64,000 bases of DNA from an uncultured bacterium. Lineage in GTDB: Bacteria > Planctomycetota > UBA8742 > UBA2392. A program made the position numbers and the translations under genes. The stretch spans positions 62,001-126,000 of the forward strand of contig CALLQI010000021.1 in NCBI GenBank assembly GCA_938014885.1, given 5' to 3'. Of this stretch, positions 41,740 to 50,629 are shown one piece after another; the first letter of the stretch is position 1, and every line of letters starts with the position of its first letter. Below the pieces are notes generated by a model, which saw nothing but the letters and a program-made list of their open reading frames with translations, was not told the origin of the DNA and searched no databases.

Positions 41740-44604
41740 TCATCCTCCCATGGCGCCTTCGATCTGCCGCAGCCGCTTCATGATGTCGCGGTTGCGGGGT
41801 GTGTCCGGGAAGCGCTTGAACAGCTTCAGGCAGCGCTCGCGGCCCCTGGCGTAATCGCGGAACTTGATGTCTTCGTCGATTCCCTTCAGCTCATCGTCGA
41901 TGGCCTTGTCTCGGGCGGCTGTGTCGGTCAGCAGTTTCTGGATGCGCTCGTGCACGACCTGGGCGGGGATGTAGCTGGTGGTATCGGCGTAGTCACTCAT
42001 GACGTTCTCAAGCAGCATAAGCGCCAGCAGCAGGTTGCCGGCCTTCTCGCTGGCCTGCGCGTCGGCGAGAAGCGTCTTGGCAACGGCCTCGGCCTCGCGC
42101 AATTGCTCAGGGGTGCGTTTGCGGGCTTCCAGCTCAATCTTCCAGGCTTTCAGGCGCTCAAGTTGTTCGCGGTACGTCTTGATCTGTTCGGTGTCGGCGG
42201 CGAAAGCCCGCATGAAGCGCTCTATCGCATCGATAGCCGTCAGCACGTTGGGTTCATTGCGGGCGGAGTTGACGGCCAGCCAGGCGTCGTCGGCGGCCTT
42301 GCGCATTTCGTCGCGGCGCTTGGAAAGCTCAAGCAGCCTGTCCATGGCGTGCCCGATCACCGGCAGATCGCGCTGCAGGCGGCTGGGCGACGTCAGGTAA
42401 CGCAGCCGGGTCTCGGCCGCCGCGTAATTCGAGGACTTCATCAGGCTTACCGCTTCCGCCAGCACACGGTCGTAAAGGCGGGCGAACATCAGCGGGCGCG
42501 AATTCAGCCGCACGGTCAACCCATTGCGAGACGCCGATGCCTGCCGCGCGTTCACCAGCAGCCGGCCAGGTCTTGACAGGTCAAGCCACACCACCGCGCC
42601 TTCCGGGAACGAAATGCTGATGTCGGTGCCGCCGACCATCAGCTCGCTGATCGTGGCATACGAGTAGGCATGAATGTGGTCGCGGCTCGCGAAAAGCGGG
42701 GCCCCCATACGGTCCGCGACCGCAATCCCGGCACCGGTGGCCAGCGGCATGTCAAGCTGTATTGCCATCGACGACGAGGCGTTGCCCGCGGCAAGTTTCC
42801 AGGTAACCGCCAACCCGCGCTCAGGGAAGTAGCCGCTTTCGTAGCTGCGGGCCACGCACTCGACAGTATCGGTGGCGGCCATTGCCGGCAGCAGCGCGCC
42901 GTAGGTCAGGGCGTCGGGGCTGCGGCGGGTCACACACCACAGCGCGTCTTCGGACAACACCTGATTCTTGACCGACATCAACTGCGGCTGCATCCGAACT
43001 TCCACCCCGGCTGAATTGCGCACAAACAGTGTGGCCGGCCTTGAGGGCGTGGTGCGCAACGCCAGGCTTGAGGCCGCGGCATCCTGGAATTTGATGTCGC
43101 CGGGTGCTGTGCCTTCGCTGTTCCATTCTACGCGGTCGATCCACAGGCGGGTGAAGCTGCCGCTGATCAGCAGTCGCAGTTGGGCTTGTTCCGGCAGCTG
43201 CCCCGGGCTCACGCCTGTGACCACACACTGCGACCACGCAGCGGTCTGGATGCCGGTGTACGTGCCGGCGGCAACGGTGAACAATTCGTTGTTTTCGCCG
43301 ACCAGCGAAACGCCGATCGCGGCCTTGGTGCCGCCTTCGCCGCGAATGTGCAGGCTAAGGCTGACTGCCCCGCCCTGCTTTGTGGGCCGTGCACTGGTGG
43401 TCTGCAGCACGATGGTGCAGGGGCGCCCGCTGGGCTCAAGTACGCGGGCGCTCAGGCAGCGTTGGCCGTCGTAGGGTTGTTGGGTGTCAGACAGCAATTC
43501 AAGTCGCGTACTGCCCGTTGCTTCGAAGCTCGCCGTCCAGCCCTTGGGATTGCCCCGGTCGTCGATTTCGCCTTCAAACGAAAGCTCGGCGTCCGCCAGC
43601 GCCTCCACAGGTTTGTGCGCGTTTGCTTCAGGGCCGCGCGGCTGCTTCATGCGGTGGATAACGCCCGACAGCAGCCAGCCCGCGATCAGGAACAACGCAC
43701 CCAGCCCGACCCCGACCAACACATGCGGCAGAGGGTTGGGGCCCACCGGTTTCACAGGTCCAGCCGAAATCGGGTCAAACTGGCCGCGATCTGAGGCACC
43801 CCCGGCGGGTGCTTTCGCCGCCGTGGACCGCGCGGCCGCCACCGGTGCGCCGGGTTGCGGCATGGGTGCGGCAGCGGGCATTGCGGCAGCGGACATTGGG
43901 GCAGCACCTGCCACCGGCATGGCGGAAGCTGAAACGGGCTTGGCCGATGGCGCGGAAACCGGCTTGGCGGCCACGGGCGCACCGGCGGCCTGGCCGGCCG
44001 GGTCAATGAAGAACAGCTCAATCTTCTTGCCCAGCAGCAGGGTTTCGCCGTTGCGGAGTGTGTGTTCGGTGATGCGCTGGTTGCCGATGAACGTGCCGTT
44101 GCTGCTGCCAAGATCGCGGAACAGGTAGGCGCCCTGCCGGTTCAGCACTTCTGCGTGCTGGCCGCTGACGGCCTTGTTGTCGATCTGCAGCGTGTTTTCG
44201 GGCTTGCGGCCGATCGTGATGCGGTCGCGGATCAGCACTTCAATCGGCGCGCCCCCGCCTTCGGGCCTGTAGATCACCCGCGCGACCAGGTGATCGGGCG
44301 GACCCTTCGGTTTCGCCGGCGGGCCCTCATAGGTCAGTTTGCACTCGCCAACGGTGATTACGTCGCCGGTCTTGAGCGGCGTGGCCTTGGCGATGCGCGT
44401 GTTGTTCAGCAGGGTGCCGTTGCTGCTGCCGAGGTCTTCAACCCACCAGGCCTCGTCGCGCAGGAACACCTGGGCGTGGATGCGGCTGGCAGCCTTGGTG
44501 GGCAGCTTGTGGTCGGCCTCATCGCCGCGCCCGAGTGATACGGGGCGGTTGGTGAGCTTTACCTCGACCCGCTGGCCATCGTGTTCGTATACAAGTTGGT
44601 TCAC
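41740..44604 (-). CDS. Double-FHA-domain membrane scaffold protein
   Basis: A GTG at 44604 (VNQLVYEHDG) is the likely start, giving 954 residues. Two FHA domains occupy about residues 15-90 and 110-190, with the phosphothreonine-site motifs SLGRGDEADHKL, SRIHAQ, GSSNGT and TIGRKPENTLQIDN, SGQHAEV, GSSNGTF. A Pro/Ala-rich linker follows, then one membrane helix (VLVGVGLGALFLIAGWLL) near residue 300. The large outer portion has beta-rich domains, and the last 250 residues are charged helix (coiled coil). It should read Ser/Thr phosphorylation in the cytoplasm and relay it across the membrane. It is divergent from selB. Confidence 0.8.
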   Translation of the reverse strand: MNQLVYEHDGQRVEVKLTNRPVSLGRGDEADHKLPTKAASRIHAQVFLRDEAWWVEDLGSSNGTLLNNTRIAKATPLKTGDVITVGECKLTYEGPPAKPKGPPDHLVARVIYRPEGGGAPIEVLIRDRITIGRKPENTLQIDNKAVSGQHAEVLNRQGAYLFRDLGSSNGTFIGNQRITEHTLRNGETLLLGKKIELFFIDPAGQAAGAPVAAKPVSAPSAKPVSASAMPVAGAAPMSAAAMPAAAPMPQPGAPVAAARSTAAKAPAGGASDRGQFDPISAGPVKPVGPNPLPHVLVGVGLGALFLIAGWLLSGVIHRMKQPRGPEANAHKPVEALADAELSFEGEIDDRGNPKGWTASFEATGSTRLELLSDTQQPYDGQRCLSARVLEPSGRPCTIVLQTTSARPTKQGGAVSLSLHIRGEGGTKAAIGVSLVGENNELFTVAAGTYTGIQTAAWSQCVVTGVSPGQLPEQAQLRLLISGSFTRLWIDRVEWNSEGTAPGDIKFQDAAASSLALRTTPSRPATLFVRNSAGVEVRMQPQLMSVKNQVLSEDALWCVTRRSPDALTYGALLPAMAATDTVECVARSYESGYFPERGLAVTWKLAAGNASSSMAIQLDMPLATGAGIAVADRMGAPLFASRDHIHAYSYATISELMVGGTDISISFPEGAVVWLDLSRPGRLLVNARQASASRNGLTVRLNSRPLMFARLYDRVLAEAVSLMKSSNYAAAETRLRYLTSPSRLQRDLPVIGHAMDRLLELSKRRDEMRKAADDAWLAVNSARNEPNVLTAIDAIERFMRAFAADTEQIKTYREQLERLKAWKIELEARKRTPEQLREAEAVAKTLLADAQASEKAGNLLLALMLLENVMSDYADTTSYIPAQVVHERIQKLLTDTAARDKAIDDELKGIDEDIKFRDYARGRERCLKLFKRFPDTPRNRDIMKRLRQIEGAMGG

Positions 44605-44785
44605 GGCACGAAGTGTAAGGCTGGCGGGGGTTTGCGGGAAGTGCCTTTGGGCGCTTTGGATTGGGCGCAATCGCGGGGCCGCACAGGCCACTTACAGTCA
44701 TGCGGGTCGGGAATGTGCGGGAAGGGCGGTCCCTTGCCCGCAGGCGAAAACCCGCAAGAATCAGCCCATGAGCGAAGGCAACTCC

Positions 44786-46702
44786 ATGCAGGCCGTCGAA
44801 ATTCGCAACGTCGTCATCGGCACGGCCGGCCACATCGACCACGGCAAGAGCACGCTGGTAAAGACGCTCACGGGCATCGACCCCGACCGCCTGGCCGAGG
44901 AAAAAGAGAAGGGCATCACGATTGACCTGGGTTTCGCGAACTTCCTTTACAAGGAACGCTATCGCATTGGGCTGATCGACGTGCCGGGCCATGAGCGCTT
45001 CGTCAAGAACATGGTCGCGGGTGCCACGGGCGTTGACATTGTGCTGCTGGTGGTGGCTGCCGACGACGGCGTGATGCCGCAGACCCGCGAGCACATGGAA
45101 ATCCTGACGCTGCTGGGCGTGAAGCGCGGCATCGTGGCGCTGAACAAGATCGACAAGGTGGACGCCGACACCGTCGAACTGGCCAAGGAAGACGTGTCTG
45201 AACTGGTGCGCGGGACCTTCATGGAAAGCGCGCCGGTGATCCCGATCAGCGCCTTGACCGGTCAAGGGCTTGAGCAGTTGTGGGAGGCAATCAGCACCGC
45301 CATCGAATCCACGCCGCCGCGCGATGTGGGCGGTGTGTTCCGGCTGCCGGTGCAGCGCGTGTTTTCGGCCAAGGGGCAGGGCGCGGTGCTGACCGGCATT
45401 CCGGTTTCAGGCAGCGCGAAGCTGGGCGACAACGTGGAAGTGCTGCCCGGTACGCAAAAAGGCAAGATCCGCGGCATCCAGGCCTATCACATGGCGATTG
45501 AAGAGGCGCGGGCCGGGCACTCGGCCGCGTTCAACCTGTCCGGCGTCGATCACGCGCTGGTGGCGCGAGGCTGCACGCTTTGCGCGCCGGGGGTGTTTGG
45601 GCCCGGGCGCTACTTCAGCATTGACCTCAGCCTGTTGCCCAGCGCGCCCCGGCCTTTGAAACACCGCGCCGAGATCAAGTTTCACGTCGGCACCAGTGAG
45701 CTGGTGGGCTACATCCAGTACCTGGACCGCACGGTGCTGCACCCCGGCGAACGCGCGATCTGCGAAGTCATGCTCGAGGAAGCCGTCGTGGCGGGCATCG
45801 GCGACCATTACATCATCCGCCAGCCATCGCCGGCCATGACGCTGGGCGGCGGCCGCGTGATCCGCCGTGAGGCCGACAAGCTTGAGCGCAACAACGCGGC
45901 ATTGATGGAAACGCTGACCACCTGGCGCGATGCCGCCGACAACCCGGCCGCGCGGGTTGAGTGCGCGGCGCTTGACGCCGGCCCGATGGGCCTCAGCCGC
46001 GACAAAATGGTGCGTGCCACGGAGCTGACTGCAGCCGAAGTTGACCGCCGCGTGGGCGACCTGCTGGAATCCGGCGTGCTGGGTGAGTTCGGCCCGGGCA
46101 AGGCGCTGGTGCACCGCGACGCGTGGCCGCGCGCGCAAAAGAAGCTGGTTGCGCTGCTCAAGGCGCATCACGAAGCCCACCCGGCTCAACTGGGCCTGAA
46201 GCTGGCCAGTGTGCAGCAGCAACTGGGAGTGGACGGCCGCACGTTCGCGCCGATCCTGGAGCGCGCGATAGCCGAGAAGATAGTTGAGCGCCGGGGCGAC
46301 CTGCTGGGCATCCCGGGCGAAGGCGGCAAGTTGAGTGACGATGACCGGCGTGTGGTTGAGCGCGTGGCCACACAACTTGAGACGGCCATGCTGAACCCGC
46401 CGACGCTGAAAGAACTGGCGCTGGCCAGTGGCGCGAACCCGCAGGCGACGCAGAACGCCGTGGACTACCTGGTCGGCAGCGGCCGTGCGGAGGTGCTGCC
46501 CGGTGGCGTACTGTTCGGCGCCAAGGCGCTGGCGTTCGCGCGCGAAGAAGTGGTGAAGTTCCTGAAGGGCAAGACCGAGGCCGCGGCCAAGGATTTCAAG
46601 GAGATCATCCCAACCAGCCGCAAGTATCTGATACCGCTGCTGGAATGGCTCGACGCGCAAGGCGTAACCCGTAACGTCAACGGCATCCGCACGTTGAAGT
46701 AG
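44786..46702 (+). CDS. selB: Selenocysteine-specific elongation factor SelB
   Basis: The ATG at 44786 has GAAGG at good spacing. An ATG at 44768 would add six residues. The 638-residue protein begins with a translational GTPase domain: G1 GTAGHIDHGKST, G2 KGITIDLGF, G3 DVPGHERF, G4 NKID. EF-Tu-like domains II and III follow, and the C-terminal 250 residues contain the winged helices that bind the SECIS hairpin. SelB delivers Sec-tRNA to in-frame UGA codons. selA, selD and tRNA-Sec are not in this window, so it stands alone. It implies selenoprotein synthesis in this organism. Confidence 0.9.
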   Translation: MQAVEIRNVVIGTAGHIDHGKSTLVKTLTGIDPDRLAEEKEKGITIDLGFANFLYKERYRIGLIDVPGHERFVKNMVAGATGVDIVLLVVAADDGVMPQTREHMEILTLLGVKRGIVALNKIDKVDADTVELAKEDVSELVRGTFMESAPVIPISALTGQGLEQLWEAISTAIESTPPRDVGGVFRLPVQRVFSAKGQGAVLTGIPVSGSAKLGDNVEVLPGTQKGKIRGIQAYHMAIEEARAGHSAAFNLSGVDHALVARGCTLCAPGVFGPGRYFSIDLSLLPSAPRPLKHRAEIKFHVGTSELVGYIQYLDRTVLHPGERAICEVMLEEAVVAGIGDHYIIRQPSPAMTLGGGRVIRREADKLERNNAALMETLTTWRDAADNPAARVECAALDAGPMGLSRDKMVRATELTAAEVDRRVGDLLESGVLGEFGPGKALVHRDAWPRAQKKLVALLKAHHEAHPAQLGLKLASVQQQLGVDGRTFAPILERAIAEKIVERRGDLLGIPGEGGKLSDDDRRVVERVATQLETAMLNPPTLKELALASGANPQATQNAVDYLVGSGRAEVLPGGVLFGAKALAFAREEVVKFLKGKTEAAAKDFKEIIPTSRKYLIPLLEWLDAQGVTRNVNGIRTLK

Positions 46703-46717
46703 CTTCGCGGCGACTGT

Positions 46718-48223
46718 TCAGGCCTGTTCTTCGACGCGGGCGTTCATGATGCGCTCAAGGCGCTTGGGGTCCCGGCGCAGGTCGATGCTCTTGCCCTGGC
46801 TTACGTACACGAGGCCAGGCTTGGCGCCCTTGGGCTTGCTTACGTTCTTGATCGGCACCACGTGCACGTTCACGCGGCGGGCGTCTTTCATCTTGCTGAA
46901 GTGCACGCACAACTCGGCCGCTTCCAGCACGCTTTCCTGCGGCGGGTCCTTTCGGCCGTCGGTTCGCAGCACGGTGTGGCTGCCCGGGTAGCCTTCAATG
47001 TGGAAGAACCAGTCGTTGCCGTTGGCCAGCTTGGTCGTCAGGTAGTCGTTGCTTTCGTCGCTGCGGCCGACCCAGACCTCCATGCCATCCGTGGTGCGGT
47101 AGCGCCGGGGCAGCAGCCGGTTGGGCACGATCTTGCGCGTCGGGCGCTTCTTGGGCGGGCGCGCGGCCTTTTTCTCGTCGGGGAAGTGGCGTTTGCGCAG
47201 CTCATGCACGGCCGGGCGGCGCGCGAACTCCTGCAATGCTTCCAGCGCGCCGATGCCCTGCAACTCGGTGCGCAGCTCTGTGACTTCGTTCAGGTGCGAT
47301 TGCGTGATCTCGAGCTGCTGGCCCAGCATGTTGGCGCCCACGAGACCCTTGTGATAGCGCTTGAAGTAGCGGTCGAGGTTGTCGGCCGGTGAAAGCTGCG
47401 GGTCCAGCGGGATGCGCACGGGCTCGTTGGTCTCGAAGTCGCGGGCCATGGCGTGGTCGTCGCCCTGCTTTACGCCGGCCATCACGGTTTTCAGCAGTTC
47501 ACCCAGGCGCTTCTTTTCGCGCGCGTCCTTGGCGTCTTCGAGGTCCTTGCGCAGGTTGGCCACCTTGCGGCTTGCGAAGTCGAACTCTTTCTCGAGGCTG
47601 CGCGAAAGCTCGTGGCGCAGCTGCTCACAGGCTTGCTCAAGCTCTTCGCGGGCATAGTGCGCTTCGATGGCGGCGAGCAGTTCGCGGCCGGTGTACTGCG
47701 GCCAGCGGTCATGTCCGCTTTCCGTGGTGGGCGGGCGCGTCGGGTTGCGCCACGCGGCACCGAGTTGCAGATCACTGCGGGTCGTATCGAGGGCGCGCAT
47801 CGCCCCGATCAGCTTGCCGTTTTCATCCAGCAGGAAGGTGTTGCCGCGCGTGCCCAGAAGGCTGAGCAGAATCTCGAAGCGGCCCTCTTTGGTTTCAAGC
47901 AGCAGCGACGCCATGCGGTCGTCGTTCACCACCCGCAAGCCGCCGACCTTGGCCCGCGGCAGCCGCGCCTTCAACAGCGCCGCAAAATCCGGCGGCCACG
48001 GCGGTGCCTTGGGAAGTTCGCCCACGGTGCAGATGCGTCCAAAGCGCGGGTGGCTGCTCAGGATCACGCGGCGCTTGGCCCCGTGCTCCGAGTCGTCGTC
48101 CCAGCCGTACAGCTCAAGCACCAGCGTGTGTTCGTCAGGTTGGATAACGCGCTGCACCTTCGCGCCGGTGATCATGGGCGCGAGCGCATCAACAGCTTTA
48201 CGCAACTCAGTGAGGCTGAGCAT
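46718..48223 (-). CDS. rqcH: NFACT/RqcH-family ribosome quality control factor
   Basis: The ATG at 48223 (MLSLTELRKAVDALAPMI) gives 501 residues. A GTG three codons earlier is possible. The NFACT-N domain holds the NDDRMASLLL segment with the conserved Asp-Arg pair used for Ala-tRNA binding in RqcH. A charged coiled coil follows (about residues 190-330). The C-terminal NFACT-R domain reads TTDGMEVWVGRSDESNDYLT and WFFHIEGYPGSHTVLR. It tags stalled nascent chains with alanine tails on the 50S subunit. It is convergent with selB and 34 bp downstream of mutM. Confidence 0.9.
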   Translation of the reverse strand: MLSLTELRKAVDALAPMITGAKVQRVIQPDEHTLVLELYGWDDDSEHGAKRRVILSSHPRFGRICTVGELPKAPPWPPDFAALLKARLPRAKVGGLRVVNDDRMASLLLETKEGRFEILLSLLGTRGNTFLLDENGKLIGAMRALDTTRSDLQLGAAWRNPTRPPTTESGHDRWPQYTGRELLAAIEAHYAREELEQACEQLRHELSRSLEKEFDFASRKVANLRKDLEDAKDAREKKRLGELLKTVMAGVKQGDDHAMARDFETNEPVRIPLDPQLSPADNLDRYFKRYHKGLVGANMLGQQLEITQSHLNEVTELRTELQGIGALEALQEFARRPAVHELRKRHFPDEKKAARPPKKRPTRKIVPNRLLPRRYRTTDGMEVWVGRSDESNDYLTTKLANGNDWFFHIEGYPGSHTVLRTDGRKDPPQESVLEAAELCVHFSKMKDARRVNVHVVPIKNVSKPKGAKPGLVYVSQGKSIDLRRDPKRLERIMNARVEEQA

Positions 48224-48257
48224 GAACCGCACAGGATAGGTCGCGCGTGCCGTCGCG

Positions 48258-49181
48258 TTAAGGGGCGTGTGTGCGGCCGCGACGCGGCTTAGATTTCGTG
48301 CCGGAAACCGGTTGACAAGCGGGACAAAACCATGCGCCCCGCTGGCCGATCACCACACGGCGGATGATGCTGCCACAGGTATGGCAGGCCTGGCCTTCGC
48401 GGTCGTACACCGCGCGTTCATCCTGGAACGAGCCATCCTGGCCGTCCGGCGCGACGTAGTCACTGATGCTGCTGCCGCCGGTTTCGATACTGCGTTGCAG
48501 CACGGCCACCAGGTGAACGGCCAGCGCATCGCACTGCGCCCGGGACAGCCGGTTGGCCGCGGTGGTGGGGCGCACGGCGGCGCGAAAACAGGCTTCGTCG
48601 GCGTAGATGTTGCCGCAGCCCGCGATCACCGACTGGTCCAGCAGCAGGGTTTTGATCGGGCAGCGACGCTTGCGTGCGGCCGCGTGCAGCAATGTGCCGG
48701 TCACCAGGAGCGCGTCGGGCCCCAGCTTGTCGAGGCGCGGGTCGGACTTGCCGGGCGCAAGCCATAGCACCTTGCCGAACTTGCGTGTGTCGCGGAAGTA
48801 GACTTCGGGCCCGCCGTCGGTGAAGGAAAAAAGGAGGTGGGTGTGCGCGTCGGGTTTGAAATCGGGCTGCTTTTCGGGCGGCAGTGTTGAGCGAGCAGTG
48901 CTGGACAGCAGCCTTAAACTGCTGCTGCCCTGCGCGAACAACTGGCCGGTCATGCCAAGGTGCATCAACAGGCGCGATTGATCATCCAGTGTCGCCAGCA
49001 GGTACTTGCCCAGTCGTTCGAGAGCCTCAAAGCGGCGTCCGACCAGCCGACGCTTCAAAACGGTGGGGGATGTAAGGAAGAAATAGGAAGGAGGCGTTGT
49101 GGCCAGCGCGGCCACGGTGCGGCCCAGAAGCAGCGGGGCGATCTTGCGGCGTGTCGTTTCAACTTCGGGCAATTCGGGCAT
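48258..49181 (-). CDS. mutM: Formamidopyrimidine-DNA glycosylase
   Basis: The protein starts MPELPEVETTRRKIAPLLLG with the catalytic N-terminal Pro and Glu. The conserved Lys lies in RLGKYLLATL, the helix-two-turn-helix reads QSVIAGCGNIYADEACF, and the C-terminal zinc finger is CHTCGS...FCPAC. At 307 residues it is longer than the usual 270, because of an insertion near residues 90-115 and a basic tail (KSKPRRGRTHAP). It removes 8-oxoguanine and ring-opened purines. It is upstream of rqcH in one transcription unit. Confidence 0.95.
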   Translation of the reverse strand: MPELPEVETTRRKIAPLLLGRTVAALATTPPSYFFLTSPTVLKRRLVGRRFEALERLGKYLLATLDDQSRLLMHLGMTGQLFAQGSSSLRLLSSTARSTLPPEKQPDFKPDAHTHLLFSFTDGGPEVYFRDTRKFGKVLWLAPGKSDPRLDKLGPDALLVTGTLLHAAARKRRCPIKTLLLDQSVIAGCGNIYADEACFRAAVRPTTAANRLSRAQCDALAVHLVAVLQRSIETGGSSISDYVAPDGQDGSFQDERAVYDREGQACHTCGSIIRRVVIGQRGAWFCPACQPVSGTKSKPRRGRTHAP

Positions 49182-49201
49182 GGCAGGGTCCGTGGCATGA
49201 A

Positions 49202-49229
49202 CGAGCCCGTCGTTCTCACGACGGGCTCG
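49202..49229. terminator. Perfect 12-bp hairpin between nuoF and mutM
   Basis: CGAGCCCGTCGT pairs with ACGACGGGCTCG around a TCTC loop. It follows the nuoF stop by about 20 bases and precedes the mutM start by about 20. The bases after the stem are T-poor (TTCATG), so it may attenuate rather than fully terminate nuoF transcription. Confidence 0.6.
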
Positions 49230-49247
49230 CGCCGATAACAGCTTGCA

Positions 49248-50573
49248 CTAGGCTGGCTGCAGCGCCAGATGCTGCGGTGCCGCGAATTTGCCGGCTTCGG
49301 TGTTGGTCTGGCATTTCTTGTTCTGGACGTGGTACTCGAACTCGGGCCGGAACTTCGCGATGTAGCTTTGCACCGGCATGATCAGCGAATCCGCCAGGAA
49401 GCAGATCGTGCGGCCCTTGATCATGATGCTGACTTCGTTCATCAGGTCCACGTCGCCATCTTTGCCGTGGCCGAACTCGATGCGGTGGCACAGCTTCTCA
49501 AGCCAGCCCAGGCCTTCGCGGCAGGGCGTGCACTGGCCGCAGCTTTCGTGATGGTAAAAGCGCGCTAGGTTCAGCAGCGCGTTCACGATGCAGGTCTGGT
49601 CGTTGAAGACGATCAGGCCGGCGCTGCCCAGAAAGCTGCCCGCCGCGCGGATGCTGTCAAAGTCGGCCGGGGTGTCGATCTGGTCCGGCGTCATGATCGG
49701 CATGCTGCTGCCACCGGGGATGATGCCCTTGATGTTACCTTCCGGGCCGCCGGCGTAGTCATAGATCAGGCTGCGCAGCGTGGTGCCCAGCGGCGCTTCA
49801 TACAAGCCGGGCTTCTTCACGTGGCCGCTGATGCAGAACAGTTTGGGGCCGGGGCCGCTTTCGGGGCCGATCTTTTTGAACCATTCCCAGCCACGCGCGA
49901 TGATGTGCATGACGCAGGTGATGGTCTCGACATTGTTGATGATCGTGGGCTGGCGGAAATAGCCTTCCACGGCCGGAAACGGCGGCTTGATCTTGGGGTA
50001 CGCGCGCTGGCCTTCCGCGGCGCTGAGCAACCCGGTTTCCTCGCCGCAGATGTAGGCGCCGGCACCGGTGATGACCGTGATATCCAGCTTGAACTTGCCC
50101 AGGCCAAGCACGTCATTGCCGAGAATGCCGGCGGCGTAACACTCATCGACGGCGGCTTGCAGGCGTTTGGCCTCGAACACGAATTCGCCACGGATGAACA
50201 CGTAGGCGTGGTGACTCTGGATCGCCCAGCAGGCGATGATCATGCTTTCGATCAGCTGGTGGGGGTCCTTGCCCATGATGGCGCGGTCTTTGAATGTGCC
50301 GGGCTCGGACTCGTCGGCGTTCACGGCCAGATAGCGGGGCTTGCCGTTTTCAGGCAGGAACGACCACTTCATACCGGCGGGGAAGCCTGCACCGCCGCGG
50401 CCACGCAGGTTGGACTTCTTCACTTCTTCGGTGACGGCCTTGGGCTCCATCTCGGTGATGGCCTTGCGCGCCGTGGCGTAGCCGTAGTGCCCGCCTCGAG
50501 CTTTGTATTGCTCAAGGGTCCACGAGCGGTCGGTGTAGAAGTACTTGCTGAGGACAGGTTCAAATTCAGGCAT
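49248..50573 (-). CDS. nuoF: NADH-quinone oxidoreductase subunit F
   Basis: The ATG at 50573 (MPEFEPVLSKYFY) has GGAG 10 bases upstream and gives 441 residues. It shows the FMN/NADH fold SNLRGRGGAGFPAGMKWSF, AVNADESEPGTFKDR, GAYICGEETGLLSAAEG and the N3 4Fe-4S cluster Cys motif ESCGQCTPCREG with a later Cys (TICFLAD). NuoF oxidises NADH and passes electrons to the NuoE/NuoG clusters of complex I or of related NAD-linked hydrogenases and formate dehydrogenases. No other nuo gene adjoins it. Upstream is a TPR gene and downstream is mutM, so it is either a displaced complex I gene or a stand-alone diaphorase. Confidence 0.9.
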   Translation of the reverse strand: MPEFEPVLSKYFYTDRSWTLEQYKARGGHYGYATARKAITEMEPKAVTEEVKKSNLRGRGGAGFPAGMKWSFLPENGKPRYLAVNADESEPGTFKDRAIMGKDPHQLIESMIIACWAIQSHHAYVFIRGEFVFEAKRLQAAVDECYAAGILGNDVLGLGKFKLDITVITGAGAYICGEETGLLSAAEGQRAYPKIKPPFPAVEGYFRQPTIINNVETITCVMHIIARGWEWFKKIGPESGPGPKLFCISGHVKKPGLYEAPLGTTLRSLIYDYAGGPEGNIKGIIPGGSSMPIMTPDQIDTPADFDSIRAAGSFLGSAGLIVFNDQTCIVNALLNLARFYHHESCGQCTPCREGLGWLEKLCHRIEFGHGKDGDVDLMNEVSIMIKGRTICFLADSLIMPVQSYIAKFRPEFEYHVQNKKCQTNTEAGKFAAPQHLALQPA

Positions 50574-50629
50574 AGGCGGCTCCGGGCGGCAACTTAGCGC
50601 CTTAGCGACGCCGGTGCAACGGTGGGCTG

